Part shown: piece by piece, positions 12,600-25,324 of the stretch
Layout of the letters: each line of letters starts with the position of its first letter
Position numbering within the stretch: position 1 is the stretch's first letter
DNA from: Fasciolopsis buskii
Lineage: Eukaryota > Platyhelminthes > Trematoda > Plagiorchiida > Fasciolidae
Assembly (NCBI GenBank): GCA_008360955.1
Contig: LUCM01002832.1
Coordinates: 124,001-188,000 of the forward strand
Direction of reading: 5' to 3'
Length of the DNA: 64,000 nucleotides
Notes under the pieces: generated by a model
Database searches by the model: none
What the model was told of the DNA's origin: nothing
Seen by the model: the letters and a program-made list of their open reading frames with translations, nothing else
Program-made: the position numbers and the translations under genes

Positions 12600-15586
12600 A
12601 AATGCCTGTTCTGTTAAAACATGTGTCATTAATACACACATGATTTAGCCAACGCACAGAAATTCCCATTTCGCCGTCACGTTAAGCAAAAACTATTAAC
12701 AACATGAAAGGGCAGAACTATACAGATATGAATTCTTCTTTTTCATCTGAACAGTCAATGTTTATTTATATTTGAATTCATTTCGTTTATTTGAAAATGC
12801 GATGCATATCGTGCCTGGGAGTCAAACAAATTCTTTTCCAATCTCTAAAGTAACAACAATGTCTTCTATAAGAACGGTCTTCAAGTTTACTTAAAATCAC
12901 TCTGGTAGTAGTACCGGTCTTCACTGGGGCGAAATTAGATATTACATTTTGCATGAAGCTGTGGGTTGCTTCGTCATCAGTATATTGCAACTAGCAATAA
13001 TTAAGCAACAGCATGCAGTCATGCAACTTGCATGTTCATGAACCAAACGGCCCCACTTGATCAGAATACGAAAGTGTCGGTCGATCAAAAAGCCATTCAC
13101 GTTGTTGCAACCAATTTTGTTTCGAATGCGTTACACGGAAATTGGTGAACAATTCATTCCTATCAGGATGAATCCCACTCATACGTTCAGCAAGTGGGTG
13201 GAATTAGTCGACGGCTGTGTTCTACAGCCACACCCTAATGATGTGGATACGTGATAGCATCCTCGGACTCACATTACGTGATTTATCCAAAAATTATACA
13301 TTTAGTTACTTTTCGGGAATAATGTCCTCCCGTTTCTGAATGATATGCCGGGACAAAGAGACTGGCTTTTCTTCTCCATGAGGCCCTAAACGGAGGCGTG
13401 GCACAAATTCCACAGAAAGACCTTACCCAGGAAATCTATTTGAACACTGTTTATATCAAAACATATTTAGCAGTTGAGCAACATCAAATAGTAAATTACT
13501 TGGTTCTTATTCGAGGCACATGATTCCAATAACTTGGAGGCAGAAACACTTTCCAAACGACAGGGCAGCCATCATTTCGACTTTGGATTTTGTCACCGCC
13601 TTTTAAATATAAAAACGATTGATTGCCTCATTACGGAGAGCAATTCAAATACTTTCATCCCTGTTTTAGTTGGAAATTTGTCGTCACACGCTAATCATCA
13701 GTAAGTCTTAATGTGATTAGTTGCAGAAGGAAATTTAATGCAGCCGATTTGTGACATGAATTCGAACAGAGAGTTTAAATTTGTATAGTTTTAAGATGGC
13801 TTTGTCCTCCGGGGAGCTAGAACACACTCAACGAACGAACTCTGGTTTTTGTGCCTAATATGCACTGTAGCCTCAGCTAAATTATTTTGGCGGGAGGACA
13901 TTGATCACTGGTTGGAACACCTGATCACCGTTCGCTTTTTGGCGCATCAAGTGTAACAGACAGGTCATAAGTCGCACTCAAGCGAGTCCAAATTACGAGG
14001 ACATCAAAGACTACATGTTTGGGACAACTCTACACTCATCAAATCTGCAATACAGAACGTTTACGTGGCCTCGTTTCAATATTCGTGCGTTGATTGATAA
14101 CGCGGATAATAATAAAATAAATGCATTAAGCATAACCTCGCTGGATAAGTCAACAACGGATAGAAAGGAAAAATACTTCCAGCTCCATATGGACCAAAGT
14201 GACATTGAATACACATGACTTACAAAGATGTGAAATACTGATGTTCCCCAATCATTTCTTAGTTAGGAGATGCCAGACAAGCCAGTGATAGTCACATTGT
14301 TAGTGAACGGGTTCATGATGACTTTTTTCAACATTAATAACATATATGTCGCAGTAGTGCAGTCTTGTCCATTCATGTGGTGGTACGCTTTGGCAATCTG
14401 GACCATTCTTAATAAGTTACAAAGTGAACTTGCTCGCCGTAACAGACCTAACCGACATCAGTCGTGAGTCCCACTAGTACAACAGCACCACAAATCAAAC
14501 GAAGCAATAATGGAGACCCGGTGATTTATTTAAGACGTAGATTGCATCCGACGGCATGCGAGTTTCAGACCATAGGCAATATTCGCTTGCGTTTAAGTTA
14601 TGTATGCTGGAACATCCTAAGCGCCTTTAAAAAGCAAGCTGAATGGTTGCAACGTTTCTTCTCCCTTGAAGGGCTAGAGGAAGAAAAAACGTGATAATGC
14701 AAATCTTAAGTTGCTTGCTTGCTCCCGGTCTACTTGGAATTCATCATCTTAACTTGACTTTTTTGTAATAAGGGTGTAAAATAAAGACGGAAAAGTTATT
14801 TCAAAGCTTTCATCACTAAAAGTAATCATATTCGGCTACGTTCATTAAGAAGCTCCATTTGCCGAATTTTCGCGCAGATAGAAAAGCCTTTTATATCGAA
14901 AAAACCTTCAAACTCAGAGTGGCTGTCGAAATTGATGCGCTTTACAGGCATCTGCTAAATCTACCGAAGATATTGGAGACTGATGGATCCAGAACAGCAC
15001 TGTCAGTGATCCTGTTTGACGGAAGTTCTTGCGCCTCCACATAAGGTTGGTTATTTCGATTCAACTTAAGGCCCCATTTGTTGAATGGGTATGCGAGACA
15101 AATTCTATGGAAGCAACTGAATGATTGACAGAGCTCCTTTTGTGTAGATTATCCTAGAGAGTGGACACAGTGACCCTCACTTACATAGAACGTAACGCCA
15201 TTGAATGATTAATGGTATAAAACTCGCAGTAAAAATCCAGCGTATGCTTGCTATTGGACCACGAAATTGATTGTTTTCCCGATGAAAACCTATACAAATC
15301 ATTCACTGCACCCCTTTTGGCTACCTTGATTTTTGTTCAATTTCAAACATTGTAAAAGAGGTAGGGTTGGAAGGAAGACTTTCAGTAATTCCAGCCACGT
15401 ATTGGTATGCATAAGGGTAAACCGATCGAATTTCACATTCAAGTCGACCTTGGTGATTGGCCGCAGGTCCCGATGAGAAACAATAGGTAAACCCAACCGA
15501 AAAATTAAAAACGGCAGGCGAGTAAGTGTAATTTTTGTCCGGTGCCTAGTCTAAGCAAATAAAAAGAGCTTTACCAGATAGTTGAC
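12600..15586. other. Non-coding stretch with a loose cluster of plus-strand ORFs
   Basis: Nothing recognised. Three plus-strand ORFs follow each other at 14015-14218, 14270-14467 and 14464-14694, the second hydrophobic in its first half. They lack known motifs and good splice signals between them, and the first is mirrored by an equally long antisense ORF, so chance is the simplest explanation. Confidence 0.45.
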
Positions 15587-15598
15587 TGTGTGAAGTTA
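15587..15598 (+). repeat. Left 12-bp direct repeat flanking the palindrome (target-site-duplication-like)
   Basis: The sequence TGTGTGAAGTTA abuts the first base of the palindrome. The same 12 bases recur in the same orientation at 15846-15857, three bases beyond the palindrome's end. This is the layout expected of an insertion with a target-site duplication. Confidence 0.75.
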
Positions 15599-15842
15599 AG
15601 AAAACACAAGTTGGCGAACAAGCTCGTTTTCAGTGATTCGTACTCATGCCATTACATCACTATATATATCTTGACAAAATATTTTCACTATAGGAAGGAT
15701 TGGATTAGTCATTTACAAATATTTGTAAATGACTAATCCAATCCTTCCTATAGTGAAAATATTTTGTCAAGATATATATAGTGATGTAATGGCATGAGTA
15801 CGAATCACTGAAAACGAGCTTGTTCGCCAACTTGTGTTTTCT
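15599..15842. repeat. Perfect 244-bp palindrome (two 122-bp arms, no spacer)
   Basis: I compared the arms base by base. 15661-15720 is the exact reverse complement of 15721-15780, 15601-15660 is the exact reverse complement of 15781-15840, and the two outermost pairs (15599-15600 with 15841-15842) also match. Symmetry stops at 15598/15843. The centre is between 15720 and 15721, in ATTTACAAAT/ATTTGTAAAT, so there is no loop. The arm contains no obvious protein reading and I saw no other copy of it in the window. The ends read AGAAAACACAAG inward. Flanking 12-bp direct repeats suggest an inserted element (foldback or MITE-like, or hairpin cDNA). A young insertion or an assembly artefact are the main alternatives. 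Confidence 0.97.
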
Positions 15843-15845
15843 CAA

Positions 15846-15857
15846 TGTGTGAAGTTA
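15846..15857 (+). repeat. Right 12-bp direct repeat flanking the palindrome
   Basis: Exact copy, same orientation, of 15587-15598. Three bases (CAA) separate it from the palindrome. Removing 15599-15857 restores a continuous flank running from GTTGAC through one TGTGTGAAGTTA into GTCCAGTG, as expected for the empty site. Confidence 0.75.
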
Positions 15858-17330
15858 GTCCAGTGTCCCAGACTGTGAAAAAGATCAATCTAAGAGCTCG
15901 TACGATGAGCAAATCGATTTTCATCTGGGCGCGACTGAGCAAAACGTAGTCCAGTGACTGTCACAATAATCAGTCAGACACAATTAATATGCGACATTAC
16001 TTCGTCACAATAAGTAGGTTATGAACCTACATATCTGAGTGCGAGTGTATGTGAGCACAAAATGAATTTATTTACTCAGATATTTTATTTAAATGTACAA
16101 TAGGAAACGCTGTTAAAAGGCCTTTTAATCATATGAAGTCACGCACAAAACAATAGGGGCGAACAAGCAGGACAAAATGAGCCCGAAAAAAGTCATAAGA
16201 ATTGTCGCAGTGTACTCTTAGTCCAATAAAACACTGGTGTTTTAGTGATTTGGAGATTTGACTGGATCACAAAGTTGCGTACAGTAACGCATGGCTTGAA
16301 ATTTACCCAAAGGTCTGGCATCGGAAGTTAAATAACATCCCAAATTTTCCATTAGGTCTAATATAGAACACAAAGGAGGAGTGTGAAGTCTGCCCTGATA
16401 TTGACGCACCCATCGATGATGCATCCAACCAGTGATTCACCATTACTAGCTCCCACTGAATGGGATGAGAAAATTACCCATTCGGGCAGTCACCAAAATT
16501 CATCTAATAGACCAAAACAAATCACATTTTGGTAGTTTTCAGTCCACACTTAGTGGTCGATCAGTCTGTTGGCTAACCAGATCGATCACTAATAAATGAT
16601 ATCATCGTATAATCGTTTTCGTTTAGCTGATCGATTGAAATAGTCAACGCGATGTCGCCACAGTTGAGCCGACTTGTGACCAAGATTTGACGACTCCTCA
16701 TCCACTACCCATACAAAATGAACAAACAGCATTGTATTTGAGGTCAAAAATGAAATTTAAATCAACCCTATCAATCACATCTCAAATTCTGTAAATAAAT
16801 CATATTTTGTCATCATTTACGGAAAGTGTCATGTCGCCACCAAAACCAATCTGGTGCTGTGCTACGGGACCGTTAAGTTTTGGACATGTCTAATAAGTTG
16901 CTAAAACGGGAAAACGGCACGTTCGTTTTATTTACCACTGTCTCTCCAAACGGTAATTTTGCGTGCGTGCTATTTTCTGATTAATCTTAGCTATTAGGAG
17001 ACTGACTAAGAATCGTGTTTTACCGATCATTTACGCGGAATGTTTTTTGTAGATTCTATTTCGATTTTTTTTCGATGCAACTCTCCGATTTCCTTATCCA
17101 CACCTGGTGGACCCATTCATATCAGATTTGGTTAGTGTTGATCATTTAGAGTTTTTCAAACAAGATCGTCATCATTTAGATTCAGGTTAATGTTCCCAGC
17201 TACCCGATGTATTTCGGCTACATTTTATGCATATCGTGTCAACTTCGATAGATGCGAACTGAAGATAACCTGTTCGGAAGAATTAGGAAATATATTCAAT
17301 TGATGACAGTTCTGTTCCATCCTTCGGGCG
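15858..17330. other. Non-coding stretch, no gene recognised
   Basis: AT-rich unique sequence with one chance-sized minus-strand ORF (16242-16424). No repeats or RNA genes recognised. Confidence 0.5.
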
Positions 17331-17395
17331 GTGTTCAAGTGGTAAATGATGTGGTCTCAAACATAAGTTCGCGGTTTCTAATCCTCTCATCACCT
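17331..17395 (+). mobile_element. tRNA-derived SINE head (fragment)
   Basis: An RNA polymerase III type internal promoter can be read. An A-box-like TGTTCAAGTGG at 17332-17342 matches the consensus at 10 of 11 positions, and a B-box-like GGTTTCTAATCC at 17373-17384 equals GGTTCNAATCC with one inserted T. The spacing of about 41 bases is right for a tRNA. The stretch between does not fold into an intact tRNA, and no full SINE body or tail could be delimited, so this is a SINE relic or tRNA pseudogene. The similar head at 39812 shares the TCAAGTGGTAAA core. Confidence 0.5.
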
Positions 17396-17631
17396 ACCAA
17401 CTTGTCCGTTTGGCAGCCGTCTGTAAGTTGCTCGCTCATTCCTTGAAGTGTTGTGCATTATTGTTTCAGTAAGAAAGGAAAGTGCGAAAAAAGACAACAA
17501 ATAAGAGTTATATCCTAGGATCAAAGTCACAAATTGGCTAATTACTATAAGTTCACGGAGCCTGCACACAGTCCAGCAAAACTGATTACCATGAAATAAT
17601 TCACCACGTGATATCATCGCTCAACTCACCA

Positions 17632-17795
17632 TTACCAAACAAAGGAAACACTATAAAGCTACTTCATCCCTGTTAGGAACAATCAGCAGTGCATATCCAC
17701 CGCGCCCGAACTGGGACGCGGGGCCGAACGGTGCTGAGTCGAACGCTTTAGCCATTAAACTACCGGGCAGATTCTGAATGGGTTGTTCAAATTCA
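17632..17795 (-). mobile_element. tRNA-derived SINE-like element, minus strand
   Basis: On the minus strand a perfect A-box TAGTTTAATGG (plus-strand 17752-17762) is followed by GCTAAAGCGTTCGACTC and, about 50 bases after the A-box start, by a partial B-box AGTTCGGGCGC (plus-strand 17702-17712). Downstream on the minus strand comes a non-tRNA body with CAGGGATGAAGTAGCT (plus-strand 17659-17674). The patch is clearly more GC-rich than its surroundings. It is a tRNA-headed retroposon or its relic; the limits are approximate and no target-site duplication was found. Confidence 0.6.
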
Positions 17796-17799
17796 CCAC

Positions 17800-20700
17800 A
17801 TGGTATTCCACCTTTCCGTCATTGATTTGCATGACCATGGGCCGCTAGCGCACACCAGTCGACCCCTACTCATAGACGACTTCTCTGCTCGTAGCCTAAG
17901 TACGAGAAAAACTTTAGAAATAACCTACAGAGCTTGGCTACTTGGTATGTGCAACTGATTCTATTTAAATAATCATTAGTTGTCCGAGAGGATTGTCGGG
18001 AATATGACTCTTTGTAATTGATCACCCATAAAACCTCAGATGCAGGGATTGTTCTCCGTTCCAGGTTATCTAGTCTGCCATAGGTGTACATGTCAAACGG
18101 TGTCGCTGAAATAAACAGAACCATAAACCGGAAAAACTAATTGGTACATCATCTTACCATGGTTAAACAGTACAAACCATAAATTACGTGAACAACTAAC
18201 TGACAACATATTGCTTGATTTTTGATTTCGAACCAGAAGATGCTGGTTTTGCCTCAGTTCAAAAGACACCAAACTATGCACCCTGGGACAAAACTATTGC
18301 GCATGTCCATCACAGTCCTTCCTGATTTTTCAGCAACAACAATAATGTTGACATTTTTGTAACTGGGGATGGCAACCAACTGAGAGACGGAAATGAGAAA
18401 CGAATTTTCTAGTAAAGTGTGAAAAAACAACAAATGATGGTGCTATCTTTATTTAAATTTTGCTCACTTGAGTCAGTCCAATGACGTTTCCATCGATACT
18501 TCCACTTCGGATTTGTTAATATATAGTGGCTTCGTTTGTGAATCTGAGACGACCTGCTGCAACCATGTGAAATCAGTTTGAAAGTGGGTGGTGTACCAGT
18601 AATCCTTTTCCTAAATGAACTACACATATCATGCAAAAGCAGATAATGGATGCCACAAGGAAATTCTGAATCAATATAAACATTCAGTACAGGAGTAACA
18701 GTTTTCTGGTTTCCGTTTTCGTATGGTTTTTTATTTTGCTTAGGCTAATTACGATTGGTCACCTTGTCAAACCAGAAAATAGTCTCTCTGTTTTGGTTAA
18801 TCCCAAGTTATTTCCAAGGCTGTCTACAGCAGGTAACATGTCCTGTATCTGTGGCTCCCTTAGGGGACCGCGGAGAACCGATTTGAACTAATTAGTCGCT
18901 GCATTTCTCTGTAATATGATTCACCTACCTTGTCGACAACTTTTATCCTGTTCAGCTATCGCAAATACAATAGGCCGCGGAAATCACTGGATGTGCACTA
19001 AAAACACGTCCTATAAAATACAGTTGGTGCGGAAAATGTCTGACAGTGATAGGTTCTGTCAGCACTGCACACGCTAAGTGACTGCCTGACTGGTTACTTT
19101 GTGCCACTGGCGCATAGAGGAGATAAACCACAGGTAATTGGTTCCAGAACCAGACTGTGGGCACGTGCGTTGAAAAGACAGTTCAGGTTTTACAGCAGGA
19201 TAAAATTGGCGTTCATGCACCACTAGCATGATTCCCTCTTTTTAATAAGAGGTAAAAGTCACGCTGACGACAAACGTAGGTTGGTTTGATGAATAGAAGA
19301 CGGGTTTTTTAGTCATGCTTTCCCTCTTCGGCACCGCCTACTTCAAAAACGAATCATTCCAGGTAAACGGAACTCGATTTAGTATCCGCGATCTCAACTT
19401 TAAGGCACACACGCTTGCTAATTTGAATTAAAAGTCTCCTTTGGTCACAGTCAGTACTTCCTATTAACTGTGTTATTTAATTTCCATACGATTAAGGACT
19501 AGCTGGACAACTTGTATACTGCCACTAAACATGGTTGTCTACTTAGCGTACCATAACTCAAGCGCATGAATGTGTGGTAAGAGTGGGATGCCACGACTGA
19601 ATTCGAACTTCAACGCGGTACACCTGTTACAGTGAAAATAATATTCACGAAAGCACCATCCCACCATATATATTGGCACAGCAAGTTTGAAATAATCAAA
19701 TTTACGGCCTAATGGAAAACTACAATGGATGGCCTCTGGTATAGGTGATGATATTCCGCAATACGGAGAAACCGGATGATGACTCCAGGTAGCGGCCACC
19801 TAATCAAAATCCGACGTGTCCCACCGTTAACTGTCGTTTGCGTCAAAGACAGTCCACTAAATATGGAAAAATCTAGCGAATTCCAGATATCAGAGAAAAG
19901 TATCAGATTCCCTCGACTGTTAAAACTGATTGATTTTTAGCAGTCGAAAAAACCATTATTACCCCTTATGTTCTTGGAACCTTTGCAAACGGATTATATC
20001 CTACAGAATAGAAACTGATGGTTTCCATGAGGATTCTCCCTGTGATAGAAAAAGCGGCATGTTATAAGAAGTGGCAGCTTAATAAAATTCTTTCTACCTA
20101 CAGTTTCTTCCGTAGTTATTGCTCTAAAGGCGAGATCATGGTGACAGTTAAAGTGGTAATATTCTCTGGAAGCAGGACGAAATGATCAGGTAAGAAAGAA
20201 AACTGGGAGAAATCCCATTCCAAAAGCTCCAACCAATAAAGGGTTTTATAGGTTTCACAGCCACCGACTTTGCGCTCTCTGACTGATTGGTTAGATTTAA
20301 AGGTGGTGCACAATCCGAGTCTCGGTGTTCAGTGTACATCATTTTTTGTCATACTAGGTGTAATTACTGGCCGTCTGCTTTTATAATACCCAGAAAACCA
20401 CAAGAGTCTAGCATTTCTGAGCTTCATATTTTAACAGTTCTTCTGTCCGTTCCTATTCAGTCATTTAGTCTAAGACGTACAGTCGAAATATTTTAATGAC
20501 TTCAGCGGTGGCGTGGAGCTTTTATTCTTAATGGCTTCATGGGTTTTGGTGATATCGCCGGATATCAGTACACAAGCTGTACAAGAAAGTTGAACACTTT
20601 GGCGACGGATACATATATGCTTTGCTCCCTGTAAGCGTAACGTTCTTCTTTAGCAATCCCAAGAACTTACGCCGCCGTTTACCGGTGTTCCTGGTAGATT

Positions 20701-23700
20701 AAAGCAAGTAAGCATCTTCTTCCCACAGAGCTCTATCACTGATAGTAGCACTTTCCTAGGGCAGATCACAATCCGAATTCCTAAAGCTCAGCTAGGTATA
20801 AACAAAATAAGAAACCTCAGGCATCACTGTGAAATCGGTCTGACTCTGAAGGGCATATTTGGTTACTGTTCATGCTTTCACCTGGAACTGAATGCTAGTT
20901 TGCTCGTGAGAGTGATATCTAATGGGGTTCGGTCTTTAAGAACTAATGTACACATGGGATTGTGCATCTGCTGTAGGCGCATCATGGTTGCAATGCAAAG
21001 GCTGAGTACTCTGCACTAGAAGCGTTGAACCCTTGTTCTCGAATTCTGATTTCACGCGGCCATAGGGCGGCTGGGCCATTTGTCGCCGATTACAGTGTAA
21101 CAACTAACCAGCCGTGCATTATTCGCACCTGCCAGAGGTAAGTGATAGAAGTGCTGGGCTGGACAACAAATAAAATGGAAATAGGTCTAACTGTCTTTCG
21201 GTCCGCCTAGAAGTAGCCGGATATTTAAGTATCCCAGGATGAATCTTAGCCTAGTGGAAGTGCTTCAAAATTCTAGTATCGATGACGCACACCAGAGCTT
21301 ACTAGTGGGAGTGTATTCATCCCTTGGCTCACATAAATTGATACGGGAAGAAATTAATCAAAATGACTCGAGAGCAACTCTTGTTTTGCCTATCTAACTT
21401 TTCATCAAAATATTTTATTTTTCCGTTAATACTACCGTGGTTCAGACGGCGAACTCCTTAGTTCCGAACTTATGTTGCATGATAGTAGCTTCTGGTTTAC
21501 CGGAAAGCCGTGAGTGTCAGCTGAGATTAGGATTTGATGAGGACGCTGTTTAGATAAGGATGTTGGGATCTTGGCAATAATTCCAAAGCAGATGGCTTCG
21601 GTTGCATTTAAAAAGTGCGTACCATAATACGTATTTTGGGCTATCTGACTAACTCTCGGCCTGTGCAAAAGAAAAGCAAATGTAATTATGTTAGCTGTAG
21701 CCCGTGATCCCAAGTACATGAGTGTAATAATTTTCTTCTATCAGCAGCTAATCGTGAACTGCTTTGGCTGGGGGCTTGGGCTAACAGAAAATTGTGATCA
21801 CGAGAAAGTAACGATATCCGGTTTCTAAGTATCTCTAGTGTGTCTAAACGACAATAGTGTCTGCTGGGAGGAGCGTCATATAAAAGATTATCGACAGCAA
21901 TCCTATTTGAGTTCATTTTTAGGCGTTATACTGCCTCTTTTCCTAGAAGAAAGAGAAAAGTTGACCTGTGGGTCCCTTTACAAATCACTGACTGGTAGGT
22001 CTAACACACACAAATACTGACAGTCTTGAACTAGCCAGAGTCATGTGACTGTATGCATTGCATTCCATTTGTAGATGCTCAAAATCCTGAGTACCCAGAA
22101 CCGCTTTGGTCATAGAAACTGACAGGGTTTATGCCAAATGCTCTGTGTGTTATCTGTGGATTATCTAGGTTCATAATTCAATCATTCTCCTTATGATAAC
22201 ATTTCTAATCTACTACACTCCGCAGAATGCGCGATCGTCTTCATTTTAAGGAGAACAACTTCACTAAAATGAGGAAGCATGCAGGACTGCAACATGGAAT
22301 CAATAGTCTTTTGATAATTGCTTTATGAAAATGACTATATGGATGAGTCGGACAAACAGTAATAACCTAAGTTCGCCAAGGCAGAAGAACAGCACGAATG
22401 AAGGTCAGCTAAATACGAGAAAAAATTCGGGGAACAACGAAAATTGGGATGCTGCATAAAGGTTTGAACATAGACAATAAACAGCATTTGTTTGTATTCT
22501 AAAGTAGATTTTCATGAAATGCAAATTGCGACAGTTGGCTCAAGTAACAGTTCAATGATAATAATACTAGATCTCGAGCCTAATAATGTCAGTTTTTAAT
22601 GAGTGAGTGTGGCGAACCTTTGTTTGCTTTTCAGTTTAAAAGCAGCCCTGAAGGCAGCATGTATAAGATAATAGTACGAAAAGTCTCTGGCAGAATCGTA
22701 TTTGAATAGTCCTTGCTCAGTCGCTGGAGTACATTCCGGCAAAACAAAATGGAACTTCGGAACTTAAATGATTATTACATCGGATAATATAATTCTTCTG
22801 AATGTTAGTAACTAAGGTGATGCAGTGTTGATGTTAGAAAGATGTTTGACCATCATTGCCTTGATTGTACGTATTCACAAAACCCCCAGGAAGATTTCGA
22901 AGCAGTCTAATCAGTGCAACAAATCCACTGGAGACGACTGGAATAGTGACGGAATAGTGACGGTTATGTCAACGTACCATGTGAGAACCAAAAATGTGCG
23001 GACAACTGAATGAACACGATAACGATTCAAAAGTTGTCGGCAGACAATGAAAACGAAATGCATGTCTGACCGAGTGTATGACGTATCATGTGCATGACAT
23101 CCTCTCCCACTCTCCTTCTGTTACCTGCATCTGAATTCATAGGCGCTCAGATTAACATCTCCAATGATTTCTTGTTATACCCCTTCGACGAGGTATATTG
23201 CAGGTTGCAAGGTTGTTGTCCCAACTCTTCAAGCATTCATCAGTCGATTATTATGCAAGTTTGCGCTGAAAGAAAGCCCGAGGGTGAATTAGCCTGACGT
23301 AATCTATGGACAAGACGAGAGATGACATCACACGAAAATGTTTATTTTACTTTACCTGTCTATCACTACAGTGTATAAAATGGATAAGAAATAAATTTAT
23401 TATTTATTCTCAAGAAACCCTTGACAAATCCTTGGGCATTTTTCAAATGACAGGCGAGGTACTTTCTAGGATTTATTGTTCGCCGATTCGAAAAGAAGGA
23501 TCGAAATCGCTTCGGCAAACTGTTTCACGTGTCTGGACCCTGAGCAATATGAAAGGCCAAATGATTTCTAATACACAAGAGTGGAAATCCAGTACAAAAG
23601 AACTGAAAGGTTTAAGGAGTAAACTGACGCAAATAATTGACCTAATGTCGATATAAACTGTAAACCAGAAACAATTTACCGAACACAGATCAGTTAAACA

Positions 23701-25320
23701 CAATGTCGGAGTAAATGTTTGGTGAAACACTTGAACGCCTAACCGATTTACGTTCACTTGGTAGGTTTGTAAGTGTTCGTGGCAGATAATGTGACCAGTC
23801 CCTCGTCACGAAAATGTAACGACCAAATAGACGGGCACATTTTAAACGTTGACGTTTCTTGTTTTTGCACTGTTATTGCTGATGGTATTATGATTTCTGT
23901 CATATTCATATCCTCATTGTTCTTATTTTATTCGGGTAATATTTATATACTGACCGAGCTATCTGACCCGAGAAATAAACAGCGCACGATAGATCTGGTA
24001 TTTCATACTGGCATACACGAGTAGGTCGTCTTGCATTTCAAATAACATTCAAAACTCACTTTCTCTATTTACACTAGTTTCACGCATTTCCACACACTAT
24101 GTGGTTCCCAAATATGATAAATCAGAAAGTTCATGAGGCCAATTCATCGTCACTAGTTGATAATTCACGTATCAATTAATTACCCGATCCATTTAAAATC
24201 GACTTGATGTGAATGTTTTGGGTAAAAGACAGTTACGGAAATATGCAAAACTCCGTTAGCCAGTTGGAGGTTATTTTAAAAGTCAGCAGACATTCGGAAC
24301 AAATCATTTTGTTCGATTCAAAAACCTTGGTAGAAATATGATACATTGAAAATTGGATGGCGAAATTCAGGACAAACGTCTTTGTAAGCCGACATTTTAA
24401 TCGGCCTATAAGATTTTTTTCATCATTCTATGCTGTTTAATCATACCGGGAAGCAGCTTGAGAAAAACGAAAATGCTCACTGATATGCGTAACACCTAAG
24501 GTGAATTGGTTCTTCTGGAATAGTTGTTTGGCTTGTGTTAGACAAAAATCCAAATTCACTTCAGTTTCGTTGCAGCTAATTTGGTCGCGCAAACCGAGAG
24601 ACAAAATTAATTTGGTGATAAAAATTCGAAATTAGACTTAGATGCTGGTCGATTCGTTGTTTCTCCCAAGGGTATTGGCATCAATGAGGAACCAAACGAG
24701 CTTTGGTTTGCCCTTTTTAAGCGAGTAAACACGAGGATTTTATTCCAAGCTAAGATAACTTGATCGTTGATAAATCCCAATGCGTCAATGTGCACAAGCG
24801 ATCGTTAAAAGCAAAAACAATTCATTAAAACCCCGCAAAAACCAGAGAAGCAAAATGCATAAAACAGCTGGATAAATCAGTACTAATTTTTTAACAATCA
24901 CAATAGTTTATTCACATCTACTAGAAGACATTTTGCATTTGATGCGGGTAAATTCGTCCGAGAAAATTTAAAAAGCAAAAAACACCTCTGCTGCTGCATA
25001 AGTTATAAGTCCAGTTCATTTTAACGGCAGACAAAACCCGGAGGACAGTTGTTATATGTCAAGATTCGCATGGAATATCTTTGCATGGCTGAGCTCAGTT
25101 TGAAAGGACCTGACGCAGCATGATATTTATTGAGCATGTTACCGTAACGGCTTAGGGAAACACAACAAGACCGGAAAAATTCGAACTCCATGCCAGCAAC
25201 GGTCCCGTGTGCAAGAATGCGCCCGAAATTGGTACGTTTCCGGGCAAGTATGCATCAAATGAAATCCACTGAATTGTTTATCAAGATTTCGCCCAAATGT
25301 TGACTGGTGTTAGGCTTTCG
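17800..25320. other. Non-coding stretch with a slightly GC-richer pocket at 20.5-21.3 kb
   Basis: No gene recognised over about 7.5 kb. ORFs reach 116 codons (23306-23656, plus), which chance allows. The interval 20500-21320 has fewer A/T runs than its surroundings and could be an old repeat, but I cannot place it. A tiny exact tandem duplication (GAATAGTGACG twice) lies near 22940-22961. Confidence 0.45.
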
Positions 25321-25324
25321 GTAG

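Noticed and set aside
19575..19680. Minus-strand AAGTTCGAATTCAG resembling a Pol III B-box
   Set aside because: No convincing A-box at tRNA spacing, so not called as a SINE head. Similar lone TTCGAA sites at 25.18, 30.07 and 35.06 kb were dropped for the same reason.
22939..22961. Two exact copies of GAATAGTGACG as the start of a tandem array
   Set aside because: Only two units; ordinary replication slippage, no array.
23306..23656. 116-codon plus-strand ORF considered as a gene
   Set aside because: A few ORFs of this size are expected by chance in 64 kb at this composition. No motif or splice context, and a long antisense ORF overlaps it.
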